In this document: positions 8,573-18,183 of the stretch, in pieces | How positions within the stretch are numbered: the stretch's first letter is position 1 | How the letters are laid out: every line of letters starts with the position of its first letter | Assembly: GCF_013410565.1 (NCBI RefSeq) | Contig: NZ_JACCFO010000001.1 | Coordinates: 5,642,001-5,706,000 of the forward strand | Origin: Streptomonospora nanhaiensis | Lineage (GTDB): Bacteria > Actinomycetota > Actinomycetes > Streptosporangiales > Streptosporangiaceae | Direction: 5' to 3' | DNA: 64,000 nucleotides | Notes under the pieces: model-generated | Told to the model about the DNA's origin: nothing | The model's database searches: none | Seen by the model: the letters and a program-made list of their open reading frames with translations, nothing else | Translations under genes and position numbers: made by a program

Positions 8573-9732
8573 GTGCGCACCACTTCCTCCGGTACGGGTG
8601 TTGTCACTGCCGCGGTGCCGCCGGCGGCGCCGTCGTCCCCGGCGGGCGCGGGCCTCCCGTCGGCGGTGTAGCGCTCCTCGATGCGGCCGATCAGGTCCTC
8701 GACCACCTCGTAGGAGGGGGCGGGCACGACGTCGGCGACCTGGTCGCGCACGGGCAGCTCCCGCTCGCGCGCGAGGTCGGCGAAGCGCCGGGCGTCGGTG
8801 GTACGGAACCCGTGCTCGGCCGCCAGGCGCTGCAGCTCGGGGTCCTCGGTCAGCAGCCCGCCGAACGCGTCGCCCTCCTCGGTGAGCGGGAGCAGGGTGT
8901 GGGTGGCCACGGTGGTGGGGCCGGGGTAGAGCAGCACGACGTCCTCGGGCAGGCCGCCGGGGCCGGTGCGGGCGGTGATGTACTGCTGCTCGTAGGCCCA
9001 CAGCAGCGGCGTGTGGCCGGCGCCCAGCGCCACGAACTGGTCGAAGGGCTGCTGGGAGCTGGCGGGCGGGCTGCCCTGGGCGAGGAACAGCCGGGCGGCC
9101 TCCTCCACCAGGCCGGGCTCGGCGGCGGCGTCGGTGACCACCTCCTCGCCGTTGAGCAGGTAGCTGACGACCACCAGGTACATCGCGGCGGAGTTGGAGG
9201 TGCGCGGGTCGGTGGTGCGTATCAGCACCTCGCCGCGCCCGGCGCCGCCGAGCGCGTCGCCGGGCAGGTCGCGCCAGCGGGTGCGCTCCTCGGTGAGGTC
9301 GAGGTAGGCGGCCATGTCCAGGTCCCAGGCGCCGTCCTGGGCGCGCCGGGCGACCCCGGCGCGCGCCAGCGCCTCGGCGACGGGCCGGTAGCTGAGCACC
9401 ACCATCGGCGAGTAGAACGGCCGGTACACCCGCTCCACGGCGTTGTTGCGGCGCAGGACCTCGGCGGAGGGGTCGCTGCTGGGGAAGGCGAAGTCCACCC
9501 CGTCCAGGTCGGTGGTGGCGATCTCGCGGGAGCCGCCGGTGCGGATGTCGGCCTCGTAGCCGAGTTCGGCCAGGCGCTCGACCACCTGGGGATCGGCGAA
9601 GAACGTGGCCTTCTCCGAGCCGATCACGCCGCTGACCACCGTGGGGGAGGAGCCCCACAGGTTCCACACGGCGGCGACCGCCACGCCCGCCACCAGGAGA
9701 GCCGATACCACCAGCGCACCGACGCGTCTCAC
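8569..9732 (-). CDS. Membrane-anchored substrate-binding-like protein
   Basis: This is a 387-residue protein with one N-terminal membrane helix (residues 4-25, no lipobox Cys) and an extracytoplasmic domain resembling bacterial solute-binding proteins: VVSGVIGSEKATFFADPQVVERL, then repeated alpha/beta segments and TSNSAAMYLVVVSYLL. The TSNS/Ala signature recurs in the vWA partner encoded two genes later (ASNSGF), which suggests two related binding domains. The start is the GTG at 9732, preceded by a strong GGGGAG ribosome site. It is the first gene of the TelA operon. No transporter gene is present, so a sensing or scaffold role is more likely than import (inference). Confidence 0.8.
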   Translation of the reverse strand: MRRVGALVVSALLVAGVAVAAVWNLWGSSPTVVSGVIGSEKATFFADPQVVERLAELGYEADIRTGGSREIATTDLDGVDFAFPSSDPSAEVLRRNNAVERVYRPFYSPMVVLSYRPVAEALARAGVARRAQDGAWDLDMAAYLDLTEERTRWRDLPGDALGGAGRGEVLIRTTDPRTSNSAAMYLVVVSYLLNGEEVVTDAAAEPGLVEEAARLFLAQGSPPASSQQPFDQFVALGAGHTPLLWAYEQQYITARTGPGGLPEDVVLLYPGPTTVATHTLLPLTEEGDAFGGLLTEDPELQRLAAEHGFRTTDARRFADLARERELPVRDQVADVVPAPSYEVVEDLIGRIEERYTADGRPAPAGDDGAAGGTAAVTTPVPEEVVRT

Positions 9733-9875
9733 CGGTCTCCCCTCACCCGCGCCGATGCCCGGCGGCGGCGCTCCGCGTTGTCCGGGGGAATTGTCCGCCC
9801 GGCAGGCGGCCGGTGCGGGGCGGCCAGGTGGCGCGGAGGTGGACCGGAGGTATCCGGCCGTGGCGGGAGGCCCGG

Positions 9876-9933
9876 CGGCGGCGGGGTTCGCGCACGCCGG
9901 CCCGGGTGCACGGACCCGGCGGCCCCGCCGCCG
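9876..9933 (-). terminator. GC-rich hairpin after Rieske oxygenase gene
   Basis: An 11-bp perfect inverted repeat (9876-9886 and 9923-9933), with a long GC-rich loop that can itself fold, follows the stop of the oxygenase gene on the minus strand. It probably separates the betaine operon from the TelA operon. Confidence 0.35.
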
Positions 9934-9946
9934 CGCGGGCCGGCCG

Positions 9947-11119
9947 CTACCGGCCGCCGGCGGTGTCGGCGGTGTCGGCGGTGCCGGAGTCCGGCTCGGC
10001 CAGCATGCGCCCCACCCAGGCGTGGAAGGCGCCGATGTGGTGCTCCACCGGCACCAGCACCCCGCCGTCGCGGTAGGCCCGGGATTCCATGGCCGGCTGG
10101 CAGCGCTCGCAGGCGTCGAAGTCCTGCCGGTTGACCCGGTCGAACAGCTCCACCGAGCGCGACAGGTCGGCACCGGAGGCCACCACCTCCGGGCTGTAGA
10201 GCCAGTCGCACTCCACGCGGGTGCGGTCGGGCGCCAGCGGGAACATGCGGTGCACGATGACGTGGTCGGGCACCAGGTTGACGAACACCTGCGGCGGGAC
10301 GGTGATGGCGTAGTAGCGGCGGTCCTGGTGGTCGCCGATGCCGTCCAGGCGGCCGAACCCGGCGCCGCCGTCCACGGTGAACCCGTCGATCCCCTCGCCG
10401 AACTGCGCGCCGTGGCCCACGTAGTACTGGGCGGCGTAGCCCTCGGCGAACTCCGGCAGCACCTCGGTCAGCTCCGGGTGGATGGTGCCGCAGTGGTAGC
10501 ACTCCATGAAGTTCTCGACGATCAGCTTCCAGTTGGCCGCCACGTCGTAGCCGATGCGCCGGCCCAGCGCGAGGTCCGCCACCCCGTAGCGGTCGATGGC
10601 GGCGGGGTCGCCCAGCCGCTCGGCCACGGCCGCCTGCACGGTATCGGCGAAGGACGGCGGCTCGTCGGCCAGGCACACCCATACGTAGCCCAGCCACTCG
10701 CGCACGTGCACCCCGATCAGGCCCCGGTCCTCGCGGCGGACGCCGGCCATGTCGGCGAGGTTGGGCGCGGCCACCAGGCGGCCGTCCAGGTCGTAGGTCC
10801 AGGCGTGGTAGGGGCAGCGCAGCGACCGCTTGACGCTGCCGGCCTCCTCGGTGCACAGCCGCGCGCCCCGGTGGCGGCACACGTTGAGGAAGGCGCGGAC
10901 GGCGCCGGAGCGGTTGCGGGTGAGCAGCACGCTCTCGCGGCCCACCCGCACGGTGCGGAAGTCACCGGGTGCGGCCAGGTCGGCGCCGCGCACCGCGCAG
11001 AACCAGGTGCGTTCGAAGATCAGCCGCTGCTCGCGGGCGAAGACGCCGGGGTCGGTGTAGTCGCGGCCGGGCGGGGTCGGGATCAGGCTGGGCGTGGCGG
11101 GCAGGTCCGTCGCGGTCAC
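9947..11119 (-). CDS. Rieske oxygenase alpha subunit, GbcA-like
   Basis: This 390-residue enzyme carries a Rieske [2Fe-2S] domain (CRHRGARLC and CPYHAW at about residues 80-105) and a mononuclear-iron domain with [19 protein letters not shown], where the two His bind iron. The sequence class is that of glycine betaine or choline monooxygenases, which demethylate the substrate and release formaldehyde. Its operon neighbours, a sarcosine-oxidase-like flavoenzyme and a dimethylglycine-oxidase-like enzyme, support glycine betaine as substrate; stachydrine or carnitine remain possible. The GTG start overlaps the upstream stop by 4 nt. The C-terminus carries a short Ala-Asp-Thr repeat. Electrons should come from the divergent ferredoxin and reductase. 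Confidence 0.85.
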   Translation of the reverse strand: MTATDLPATPSLIPTPPGRDYTDPGVFAREQRLIFERTWFCAVRGADLAAPGDFRTVRVGRESVLLTRNRSGAVRAFLNVCRHRGARLCTEEAGSVKRSLRCPYHAWTYDLDGRLVAAPNLADMAGVRREDRGLIGVHVREWLGYVWVCLADEPPSFADTVQAAVAERLGDPAAIDRYGVADLALGRRIGYDVAANWKLIVENFMECYHCGTIHPELTEVLPEFAEGYAAQYYVGHGAQFGEGIDGFTVDGGAGFGRLDGIGDHQDRRYYAITVPPQVFVNLVPDHVIVHRMFPLAPDRTRVECDWLYSPEVVASGADLSRSVELFDRVNRQDFDACERCQPAMESRAYRDGGVLVPVEHHIGAFHAWVGRMLAEPDSGTADTADTAGGR

Positions 11120-12378
11120 GTGGTCACCTCGTGCTGGGTCTGCCGGACGCGGCGCGGCCGGGGGTCGAACAGGCCGATGGGGTGCGCGGTGGTGCCGGTG
11201 GTGGCCAGGTCGGCCAGGATCTCGCCGACCACCGGCGTGAACTTGAACCCGTGCCCGGAGAACCCGCAGGCCACCGTGACCTGCGGGTGGTCGGGGTGGG
11301 CGGCGATCACGAAGTGCTCGTCGGGCGTGGTGGTGTACATGCAGGTGGCGGCGCGCAGGAACCGGCCGGGCAGGTCGGGCAGCCGGTCGCGCAGGTGCGC
11401 GGCCATCGCCTCGACCTCCTCGGGCGCCACGCTCCGCTCGACGGTGTCGGGGGTGCAGGGGGCGCCCTTGCGGAAGAACGCCGCCTTGACCCCGTCCTGT
11501 GGCCCCTCGTAGGCGGGGAACCCGTAGATCTGCACGCCCCGGGCGTCCTCCCACACATAGACCGGGTGGCGGTCGGCGGCGAAGGGCGCGGTGCCCCCGC
11601 GCGGGTGGAACCAGTACTGCACCTGGCGCTCCACGGTGAGGGGGACGCCCAGGCCGGCCAGCACCTCCGGTGCCCAAGCCCCGGGGCAGACGACCAGGTG
11701 GTCGGCGGTGTAGGCGCCCGCGTCGGTGGTGACGCGCACGCCGCCGCCCGGCAGCGCAGTCCAGGTGCGGGCGGGCTCGCCGAAGCGCAGGTCGGCGCCG
11801 TCGCGCGCGGCGAGGTCCAGGTGGGCGGCCACGGCCGCCTCGGGCCGCACGAACCCGCCGCGCGCCTCGTACAGCGCGACCTCGTCGGGGCGCGGCGCGA
11901 AGGTGGGGAAGCGGCGGCGGATGTCGGCGGGCTCCAGGATCTCGTGCGGCAGCCCCCAGCGCCGCGCCGACTCCCGGCTGCCGGCCACCGTGCGGCTGTC
12001 GGGGCGGCCCAGCATCAGGGCGCCGGTCAGCGTCATCAGGTCGGCGCCGGAGTCGCGCTCCAGCGCCTCCCACAGCTCATAGGAGCGCAGCAGCAGCGGC
12101 ACGTAGTCGGGGTGCTCGAAGTAGGCCTGGCGGATGATGCGGGAGCCGCCGTGGCTGGACCCTTGGTCGTGCGCGGGGCCGAAGCGCTCCAGGCCCAGGA
12201 CGCGCCGGCCGCGCGCGGCCAGGTGGCGGGCGGCGGCGCCGCCCATCGCGCCCAGGCCCAGGACGGCGACGTCGTAGGAGCGCCCGGCGCCTCCGGTGAC
12301 CGCCGTGCTGACCGCCCTTTTCGTGCCGCCTGCGCTGTCTGTGCTGCCAGTGCTGCCTGTGCTGCCGGTGTTCTGCAT
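11116..12378 (-). CDS. Monomeric sarcosine oxidase / N-methyl amino acid oxidase
   Basis: This is a 420-residue FAD enzyme. The dinucleotide-binding motif [14 protein letters not shown] follows an unusual N-terminal extension of about 35 residues with Gly-Ser-Thr repeats. [13 protein letters not shown] is typical of the MSOX/MTOX family, and the Cys of [12 protein letters not shown] matches the residue that covalently holds FAD. It oxidatively demethylates sarcosine to glycine, giving formaldehyde and hydrogen peroxide. The start at 12378 is supported by GGAGG nine bases upstream, so the low-complexity extension seems to be translated. It lies between the dimethylglycine-oxidase-like and Rieske genes as the last step of the pathway. 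Confidence 0.88.
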   Translation of the reverse strand: MQNTGSTGSTGSTDSAGGTKRAVSTAVTGGAGRSYDVAVLGLGAMGGAAARHLAARGRRVLGLERFGPAHDQGSSHGGSRIIRQAYFEHPDYVPLLLRSYELWEALERDSGADLMTLTGALMLGRPDSRTVAGSRESARRWGLPHEILEPADIRRRFPTFAPRPDEVALYEARGGFVRPEAAVAAHLDLAARDGADLRFGEPARTWTALPGGGVRVTTDAGAYTADHLVVCPGAWAPEVLAGLGVPLTVERQVQYWFHPRGGTAPFAADRHPVYVWEDARGVQIYGFPAYEGPQDGVKAAFFRKGAPCTPDTVERSVAPEEVEAMAAHLRDRLPDLPGRFLRAATCMYTTTPDEHFVIAAHPDHPQVTVACGFSGHGFKFTPVVGEILADLATTGTTAHPIGLFDPRPRRVRQTQHEVTT

Positions 12379-12417
12379 GGACGCGTACCTCCGTGCGGGT
12401 CGGTTCGGCGATCGGCC

Positions 12418-14895
12418 TCAGCGGCGGATGCGGGCCATGTCGGGGTCGACCAGGGGCTCGGCCGCCACGGTGGCCGCCAGCGCCTCGCCGAAGTACTCCA
12501 CGTGCACCCCGGTGCCGGGCTCGGCGGCCTCGGCGGGCAGCCAGGCGTAGGCGATCGTGCGGCCCAGCGTGGTGCTGCGGGCGGCGCTGGTGACGTATCC
12601 GGCGGGGGCGCCGCCGACGAGCACCGGTTCGCGGCCCATGACCACCCGGTGCGGGTCGTCCAGGGTGAGGCAGGCCAGGCGGCGCCGCGGCGGGCGCTCG
12701 GCCGCCGCCGCGGCGGCGGCGCGGCCGACGAAGTCGCCCTTGCCCAGGCGCACGGCGAACCCCAGGCCCGCCTCGTAGGGGTCGTGCTCGGTGGTCATGT
12801 CGGTCCCGGCCAGCCGGTAGCCCTTCTCCAGCCGCAGGCTGGTGAAGGCGCCGCGCCCGGCGGCGACCGCGCCCAGGGGCCGGCCCGCCGCCCACAGGGT
12901 GTCCCACAGCAGCAGGGCGGTGTCGGCGCCGGTGTAGACCTCCCAGCCCAGTTCGCCGACGTAGGAGACCCGCAGCGCCAGCACCGGCACATGGCCGATG
13001 TGGGCGCGCCGCGCCTTGAAGTAGCCGAACCCGGCGTGGGAGAAGTCGTCGTCGGTGAGCGGCTGCACCAGGTCGCGCGCCAGCGGCCCCCACACGCCCA
13101 CGCACGCGGTGCCGCCGGTGATGTCGCGCAGCACCACCGAGCCGTCGGCGGGCAGGTGGCGGGTGAGCCAGTCGGTGTCGAGCCGGCCGCTAACCCCCAC
13201 CTGGAAGGCGTCCTCGGCCAGGCGGGTGACGGTGATGTCGGAGCGCACCCCGCCGGCGTGGTCGAGCAGCAGCGTGTAGGTGACCGTGCCGGGGGCCCGG
13301 TCGAGCTGGTTGGTGCACATGCGCTGGAGGAACGCCAGGGCGCCGGGGCCGCTGACCTCCAGCCGGGTCAGCGGTGTCATGTCGTAGAGCGCGACGCGCT
13401 CGCGGGTGGCGCGGGCCTCGGCGTCCACGACGGGCGACCAGTGGCGGGCCGACCAGGGGTCGCGTTCGGGGGTGTCCGGATCGGCCAGGCCGGCGTTGGC
13501 CGTGAACCACAGCGGGCGCTCCCAGCCGCCCGCCTCGCCGAAGACGGCGCCCAACTCCCGGTGGCGGAGGTAGAACGGGCTCGTGCGCAGCGGCCGGGGC
13601 CGCTCGATCGGCTGGAGCGGGTGCACCACGTCGTAGACCTCGACGAAGCTCTGCTCGCCCCGGTCGGCGATGTAGGCGGGGGACAGCTGCGCCTCCTCGA
13701 AGCGGTGGACGTCGCACTCGTGCACGTCCACCCGGGGCCGGCCCTCGACCATCCACTCGGCCACCGCCCTGGCGGCGCCCGCCGAGTGGGTCACCCACAC
13801 CGCCTCGGCCAGCCAGAACCCGGGCAGTTCGCGCGCCTCGCCCAGCAGCGGCATGCCGTCGGGCGTGAAGGAGAACACGCCGTTGAAGCCCTCGTCCACC
13901 TTGGAGTCGGCCAGGGCCGGCAGCAGCGCGCAGGCGTCGCGCCAGCTCGGCTCGAAGTCCTCGGCGGTGAACGGCAGCATCGAGGGCATCTCGGCCGCCT
14001 GCCCCGGCGCGGCCACGGCCGCCAGGTCCACCGGCAGCGGACGGTGGGCGTAGGAGCCGATCCCGATGCGGTCGCCGTGCTCGCGGAAGTAGAGGTCGCG
14101 GTCCTGGTGGCGCAGCAGCGGCAGCGCGGCCTCCAGGTCGGGCGGGTTGGCGGTGCCGGGCAGGGGCGCGGTGTAGGCGTACTGGTGGGCCAGCGGCAGC
14201 AGCGGCACGGTGACGCCCGCCATCCGCCCGATCGCCGGACCCCAGAATCCGGCGGCCGAGACGGCGATGTCGGCGGGGAAGGTCCCCCGGTCGGTCACCA
14301 CCGCGCTGACCCGGCCGCCGGAGCGCTCGACCCCCACCACCGTGTGGTGGCCCAGGAACCGCGCGCCGCGCGCCATGGCGGCGCGGGCCTGGGCCTCGCC
14401 CGCGCGCACCGCCTTGGCCAGGCCGTCGTCGGGGGTGTGCAGGCCGCCCAGCACCGCGCCGGGGGCCAGGCCCGGCCACAGCCGGGCGCACTCGGCGGGG
14501 TCCAGCAGCGCCGCGCGCACGCCCCACGCGCGCGCCCAGCCGTACTTGCGCTTCAGGTCGGCCAGGCGCTCGGGCGTGGTGGCGACCTCCAGTCCGCCCA
14601 CCGCCCGGAAGCACCAGCGGCCGTCCAGGCTCAGTCCGGAGTACTTGCGCACGGTGTAGGCGGCGAAGGCGGTCATGGTCTTGGAGGCGTTGGTCTGGAA
14701 CACCAGGCCCGGCGCGTGGGAGCTGGAGCCGCCCGTCGCGAAGAGGGGGCCCTGGTCGAGCACGGTGACGTCGGTCCACCCCCGTGCGGTCAGCTCGTCG
14801 GCCAGCGCGCAGCCGACGATTCCGGCGCCGATGACCACGACGCGGGGGCGGGAGGTGGGGCGGGCGGGGTGCGGCAGGTCGGAGGCGGTACTCAT
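12418..14895 (-). CDS. Dimethylglycine oxidase/dehydrogenase (FAD plus GcvT)
   Basis: This 825-residue two-domain enzyme has an N-terminal FAD domain (VVVIGAGIVGCALADEL) with the motif FATGGSSSHAPG; its His is at the position used for covalent FAD in dimethylglycine dehydrogenases. From about residue 445 onward the protein is GcvT-like (aminomethyltransferase, tetrahydrofolate-binding), with LTRLEVSGPGALAFLQ and ELGWEVYTG. Size and order match Arthrobacter dimethylglycine oxidase, which turns dimethylglycine into sarcosine and passes the methyl carbon to folate. The ATG at 14895 is preferred over an upstream in-frame ATG because an AAAGGGA site precedes it. It is the first gene of the minus-strand betaine operon. 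Confidence 0.88.
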   Translation of the reverse strand: MSTASDLPHPARPTSRPRVVVIGAGIVGCALADELTARGWTDVTVLDQGPLFATGGSSSHAPGLVFQTNASKTMTAFAAYTVRKYSGLSLDGRWCFRAVGGLEVATTPERLADLKRKYGWARAWGVRAALLDPAECARLWPGLAPGAVLGGLHTPDDGLAKAVRAGEAQARAAMARGARFLGHHTVVGVERSGGRVSAVVTDRGTFPADIAVSAAGFWGPAIGRMAGVTVPLLPLAHQYAYTAPLPGTANPPDLEAALPLLRHQDRDLYFREHGDRIGIGSYAHRPLPVDLAAVAAPGQAAEMPSMLPFTAEDFEPSWRDACALLPALADSKVDEGFNGVFSFTPDGMPLLGEARELPGFWLAEAVWVTHSAGAARAVAEWMVEGRPRVDVHECDVHRFEEAQLSPAYIADRGEQSFVEVYDVVHPLQPIERPRPLRTSPFYLRHRELGAVFGEAGGWERPLWFTANAGLADPDTPERDPWSARHWSPVVDAEARATRERVALYDMTPLTRLEVSGPGALAFLQRMCTNQLDRAPGTVTYTLLLDHAGGVRSDITVTRLAEDAFQVGVSGRLDTDWLTRHLPADGSVVLRDITGGTACVGVWGPLARDLVQPLTDDDFSHAGFGYFKARRAHIGHVPVLALRVSYVGELGWEVYTGADTALLLWDTLWAAGRPLGAVAAGRGAFTSLRLEKGYRLAGTDMTTEHDPYEAGLGFAVRLGKGDFVGRAAAAAAAERPPRRRLACLTLDDPHRVVMGREPVLVGGAPAGYVTSAARSTTLGRTIAYAWLPAEAAEPGTGVHVEYFGEALAATVAAEPLVDPDMARIRR

Positions 14896-15322
14896 CGGCG
14901 GCGTCCCTTTCGCGCATGGGCGACCGAACTCAAGTTGCGTATCATGCACCGCTCTGCACGATCATCAACAGGCTGAAGTCCAGCCCGGCCCGCCGTCAAC
15001 CCCCGGACTGTTAATCAATATTTCGCGGAAGTTGCTGACTGGTAGGCGATTCGGAGGGCTTGACGCGGGTAGGAGGGCGAGCCGACACTGTTGCGTGTTC
15101 GGCGCGCTGTTGCGCATCGGGCGACTTCGGCCCGTGGTCGTGGAAGCCCTGCGCACTCCGCCGTGTGCTCTGTGGCGTATTCCGCCGAGGCCGCCGCCTC
15201 CCGACACCACTGGTCCCCGCGCCCGGTCCCGGGCGCCCGGCTCCCGCCCGCCCCGGCACCCGCCGGGGACGACAAGCGGAACCTTCGGCGCACGACAGCT
15301 CCGCCGCCAGATGGGAGATGCC
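14896..15322. promoter_or_regulatory. Divergent promoter region of betaine cluster
   Basis: This 427-nt region between divergent operons contains an AT-richer core (14930-15035) where promoters for both directions probably lie. No regulator gene is adjacent. An imperfect inverted repeat at 14940-14963 is listed separately. TGTTGCG occurs twice (around 15089 and 15110), which could be half-sites. Confidence 0.5.
14940..14963. promoter_or_regulatory. Imperfect inverted repeat, possible operator
   Basis: TATCATGCA, six bases, then TGCACGATC match as an inverted repeat in 7 of 9 positions. It sits 45 nt upstream of the dimethylglycine-oxidase start, where a repressor or activator could act. No binding protein is identified. 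Confidence 0.35.
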
Positions 15323-15655
15323 ATGATCTACGCCTGCCACCTCGATGACCTGCCCAAGGGCGAGTCCGTCCGGGTGATGGCCGACGTGCCGATCGCCGTG
15401 TTCAACGTCGACGGCCGCCTGTACGCGGTCGACGACACCTGCACCCACCAGAACGCGTCGCTCTCCGACGGCTGGCTGGAGGGCTGCTTCATCGAGTGCC
15501 CGCTGCACGAGGCGTCCTTCGACCTGCGCACGGGCGCCCCGACCTGCCTGCCGGCCAAGCGCCCGGTGCGCACCCACGCCGTCACCGTCGCCGAGGACGG
15601 CGCCGTCTACGTGCACGCCTCCGTGCCCCAGGCCGTCGCCGAAGGCGCCGCGTGA
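15323..15655 (+). CDS. Rieske-type [2Fe-2S] ferredoxin
   Basis: This 110-residue protein carries the Rieske ligands CTH and CPLHEASFD (about residues 42-65). It is the single-domain electron carrier type used by bacterial ring-hydroxylating and demethylating oxygenases, such as the BphA3 class. The ATG at 15323 has GGGAG five bases upstream. Its stop overlaps the GTG of the ferredoxin reductase by 4 nt. Being divergent from the Rieske oxygenase operon, it probably supplies electrons to that enzyme. Classical GbcB is instead a reductase with an in-built ferredoxin, so this cluster uses a three-component layout. Confidence 0.88.
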   Translation: MIYACHLDDLPKGESVRVMADVPIAVFNVDGRLYAVDDTCTHQNASLSDGWLEGCFIECPLHEASFDLRTGAPTCLPAKRPVRTHAVTVAEDGAVYVHASVPQAVAEGAA

Positions 15656-16809
15656 AGGCCGTCACCGTGGTCGGCGCGTCCCTCGCCGGCCTGGCCGCCG
15701 CCCGCGCGCTGCGCGAGCAGGGGTACACGGGCGCGCTGACCGTGGTGGGCGCCGAGCGCCACGCGCCCTACGACCGCCCGCCGCTGTCCAAGGACTTCCT
15801 CCTGGGCAAGGCCGAGGCCGCCGACCTCGCCCTGACCGCCGAGGACGACTCCGACCTGGACGTGCGCTGGCGGCTGGGAGCGCGGGCGGTGGCGCTGGAG
15901 CCGCGCCGCCGGGCCGTGGTGCTGGCCGACGGCACCGAGGTCGCCTCCGACGCCGTGGTGGTGGCCACCGGCGCCGCCGCGCTCCCGCTGCCGGGGGCGC
16001 CCCGGCTCGCCGGCGTGCACACCCTGCGCACCCTCGACGACGCCGAGGCCCTGCGCGCGGAGCTGGCGTCCGGGTCGCCGCGCGTGGCCGTGGTCGGCGG
16101 CTCCTTCATCGGCGCCGAGATCGCCTCGGCCTGCGCCGCGCTGGGGCTGGAGACGACCGTGGTCGAGGCCGCCGCCGCGCCGCTGGAGCACGTGCTGGGC
16201 CCCGAGGTCGCCGCCGCCGTGGCCGGGCTGCACGCCGCCAACGGGGTGCGGCTGCTGTGCGGCACGCCGGTGGCCGCCCTCGCCGGCGCCGACCGGGTCA
16301 CCGGGCTGGTGCTGGCCGACGGCCGCACGGTGCTCGCCGACGTGGTCGTGGTGGGGATCGGCGCCCGGCCGGCCACCGACTGGCTCACCGGGTCGGGACT
16401 GGAGCTGGACCGCGGCGTGGTGTGCGACCCCGGGCTGCGCACCGCCCTGCCCGGGGTGGTGGCGGTGGGCGACGCCGCGCGGGTGCGCCGCGCCGACGGC
16501 ACCACCACGCGCGCCGAGCACTGGAGCGCCGCCAACGACCAGCCGCCGGTGGCCGTGCGCAACCTGCTCGCCGGCCGGACCGTGGCCGCCTACGCCCGCG
16601 TCCCCTACTTCTGGTCCGACCAGTACGGCCGGCGCCTCCAGTTCGCCGGCGAGACCCGGCCCGGCGACACCCTGCGGGTGGTCGACGGCGCGCTCGCCGA
16701 AAGCGCCTTCGCCGCCGTCTACGAGCGCGGCGGCCGGGCGGTGGCGGCCGTCGCCCTGGACCGCCCGCGCGCCTTCACCCGGCTGCGCAAGGGCCTGGCC
16801 GCGGCCTGA
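15652..16809 (+). CDS. FAD-dependent ferredoxin reductase
   Basis: This 385-residue flavoprotein has two dinucleotide-binding folds: VVGASLAGLAAARALRE at the N-terminus for FAD and VVGGSFIGAEIASACAALG near residue 145 for NAD(P)H. It also has the PYDRPPLSK motif and a GDAARV segment, typical of the BphA4/rubredoxin-reductase family. A C-terminal dimerisation-type domain is present. It should pass electrons from NAD(P)H to the ferredoxin encoded by the overlapping upstream gene, and from there to the Rieske oxygenase. The GTG start overlaps the ferredoxin stop (GTGA). Confidence 0.9.
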   Translation: MKAVTVVGASLAGLAAARALREQGYTGALTVVGAERHAPYDRPPLSKDFLLGKAEAADLALTAEDDSDLDVRWRLGARAVALEPRRRAVVLADGTEVASDAVVVATGAAALPLPGAPRLAGVHTLRTLDDAEALRAELASGSPRVAVVGGSFIGAEIASACAALGLETTVVEAAAAPLEHVLGPEVAAAVAGLHAANGVRLLCGTPVAALAGADRVTGLVLADGRTVLADVVVVGIGARPATDWLTGSGLELDRGVVCDPGLRTALPGVVAVGDAARVRRADGTTTRAEHWSAANDQPPVAVRNLLAGRTVAAYARVPYFWSDQYGRRLQFAGETRPGDTLRVVDGALAESAFAAVYERGGRAVAAVALDRPRAFTRLRKGLAAA

Positions 16810-16879
16810 CCGCCGGCCGGGCGCGCCGCGGCCGCCGGGGGGAGCGGGGGCGCCGGGGCACCGGGCGGACACGCGAAAA

Positions 16880-16922
16880 GGGGCGGTGCGGCGGCCCCGC
16901 GAGCAGGCCGCCGCACCGCCCC
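16880..16922 (-). terminator. Intrinsic terminator of xyl operon
   Basis: A perfect 17-bp stem (16880-16896 and 16906-16922) with a 9-nt loop is followed on the minus strand by TTTTCG. It lies 25 nt beyond the xylA stop and may also stop the convergent reductase transcript. Confidence 0.8.
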
Positions 16923-16946
16923 GGACCGCGCCGGAGCCGGAGGGTG

Positions 16947-18104
16947 CTAGCGCACGCCGAACAGGTGGTCCATCGCCAGCTGGTCCAGCCGCTCGAAGTG
17001 GTAGCCGCGCTCGCCCGCCGCCGCCAGGTCGAGGTCCTCGGCCAGCAGGTCCTCCAGCGACTCGCCCGGCGCCAGCGTCGGCTGGGCCAGCTCGGCCACC
17101 CGCGCCGCCTCCAGCGCCTTGGCGACCTCGGGGTCGGCGCGGAACGCCGCCGCCTTCTCGCGCAGGATCAGGTAGTTGCGCATGCAGGCCGCGGCCGACT
17201 CCCACACGCCCGACATGTCCTCGGTCCGCGGGGGCTTGAAGTCGAAGTGGCGCGGACCGTCGTAGCCCGCGGTCTCCAGCAGGTCGACCAGGAAGAACGC
17301 CTCCTTGACGTCGCCCGCGCCAAAGCGCAGGTCCTGGTCGTACTTCACGCCCCGCTGGCCGTTGAGGTCGATGTGGAACAGCTTGCCGTGCCACAGCGCC
17401 TGGGCGATGCCGTGGACGAAGTTCAGCCCGGCCATCTGCTCGTGGCCGACCTCGGGGTTGAGGCCGACCATCTCGGGGTGCTCCAGCTCGTTGATGAACG
17501 CCAGCGCGTGGCCCACCGTGGGCAGCAGGACGTCGCCGCGCGGCTCGTTGGGCTTGGGCTCCAGCGCGAACCGCAGGTCGTAGCCCTTCTCGCGCACGTA
17601 GCCGCACAGGATGTCGAACGCCTCGCGCAGCCGGTCCAGCGCCGCGCGGTCGTCCTTGCCCGCCTCGGACTCCGCGCCGTCCATGCCGCCCCAGCACACG
17701 TAGGTGCGCGCGCCCAGCTCGGCCGCCAGGTCGACGTTGCGGATCACCTTGCGCAGGGCGTAGCGGCGCACGTCGCGGCTGTTGGAGGTGAAGCCGCCGT
17801 CGCGGAACACCGGGTGGCTGAACAGGTTGGTCGTCATCATCGGCACGGTCAGCCCGGTCTCGTCCAGCGCCGCGCGGAACCGCGTGAGGATCTGCTCGCG
17901 CTCGGCGGCGCCGGTGCCGGGCGGGAACAGGTCGTCGTCGTGGAAGGTGATCCCGTAGGCTCCCAGGTCGGCGAGCCGGCGCACCGCCTCGGCGCCGTCC
18001 AGCGGCGGCCGGACCGCCTGGCCGAAGGTGTTCACTCCGGGCCAGCCCACGGTCCACAGGCCGAAGCTGAACTTGTCCTCCGGCACCGGCTGGTAGTCGT
18101 TCAT
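16947..18104 (-). CDS. xylA: Xylose isomerase
   Basis: This 385-residue enzyme is typical of actinobacterial class I xylose isomerases. It starts [21 protein letters not shown] and contains the metal-binding segments KPNEPRGD and [15 protein letters not shown] and the active-site FHDDDL. It interconverts D-xylose and D-xylulose using two divalent metal ions. The ATG at 18104 is fixed by a GAGGA site six bases upstream. It is the second gene of the xylBA operon, 79 nt after xylB on the minus strand, with a terminator behind it. Confidence 0.97.
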   Translation of the reverse strand: MNDYQPVPEDKFSFGLWTVGWPGVNTFGQAVRPPLDGAEAVRRLADLGAYGITFHDDDLFPPGTGAAEREQILTRFRAALDETGLTVPMMTTNLFSHPVFRDGGFTSNSRDVRRYALRKVIRNVDLAAELGARTYVCWGGMDGAESEAGKDDRAALDRLREAFDILCGYVREKGYDLRFALEPKPNEPRGDVLLPTVGHALAFINELEHPEMVGLNPEVGHEQMAGLNFVHGIAQALWHGKLFHIDLNGQRGVKYDQDLRFGAGDVKEAFFLVDLLETAGYDGPRHFDFKPPRTEDMSGVWESAAACMRNYLILREKAAAFRADPEVAKALEAARVAELAQPTLAPGESLEDLLAEDLDLAAAGERGYHFERLDQLAMDHLFGVR

Positions 18105-18183
18105 CAGGTGTCCTCGCTCGTTTCGGTGTTGGGGCAGGACGGCGCCGGGTGGCGCCGGGGAGCCGGCCGGGCCGGGGCCCGGG

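Noticed and set aside
5871-9732. TelA operon read as a normal ABC uptake system
   Set aside because: Binding-type proteins are present, but no permease or ABC ATPase is encoded in or next to the operon.
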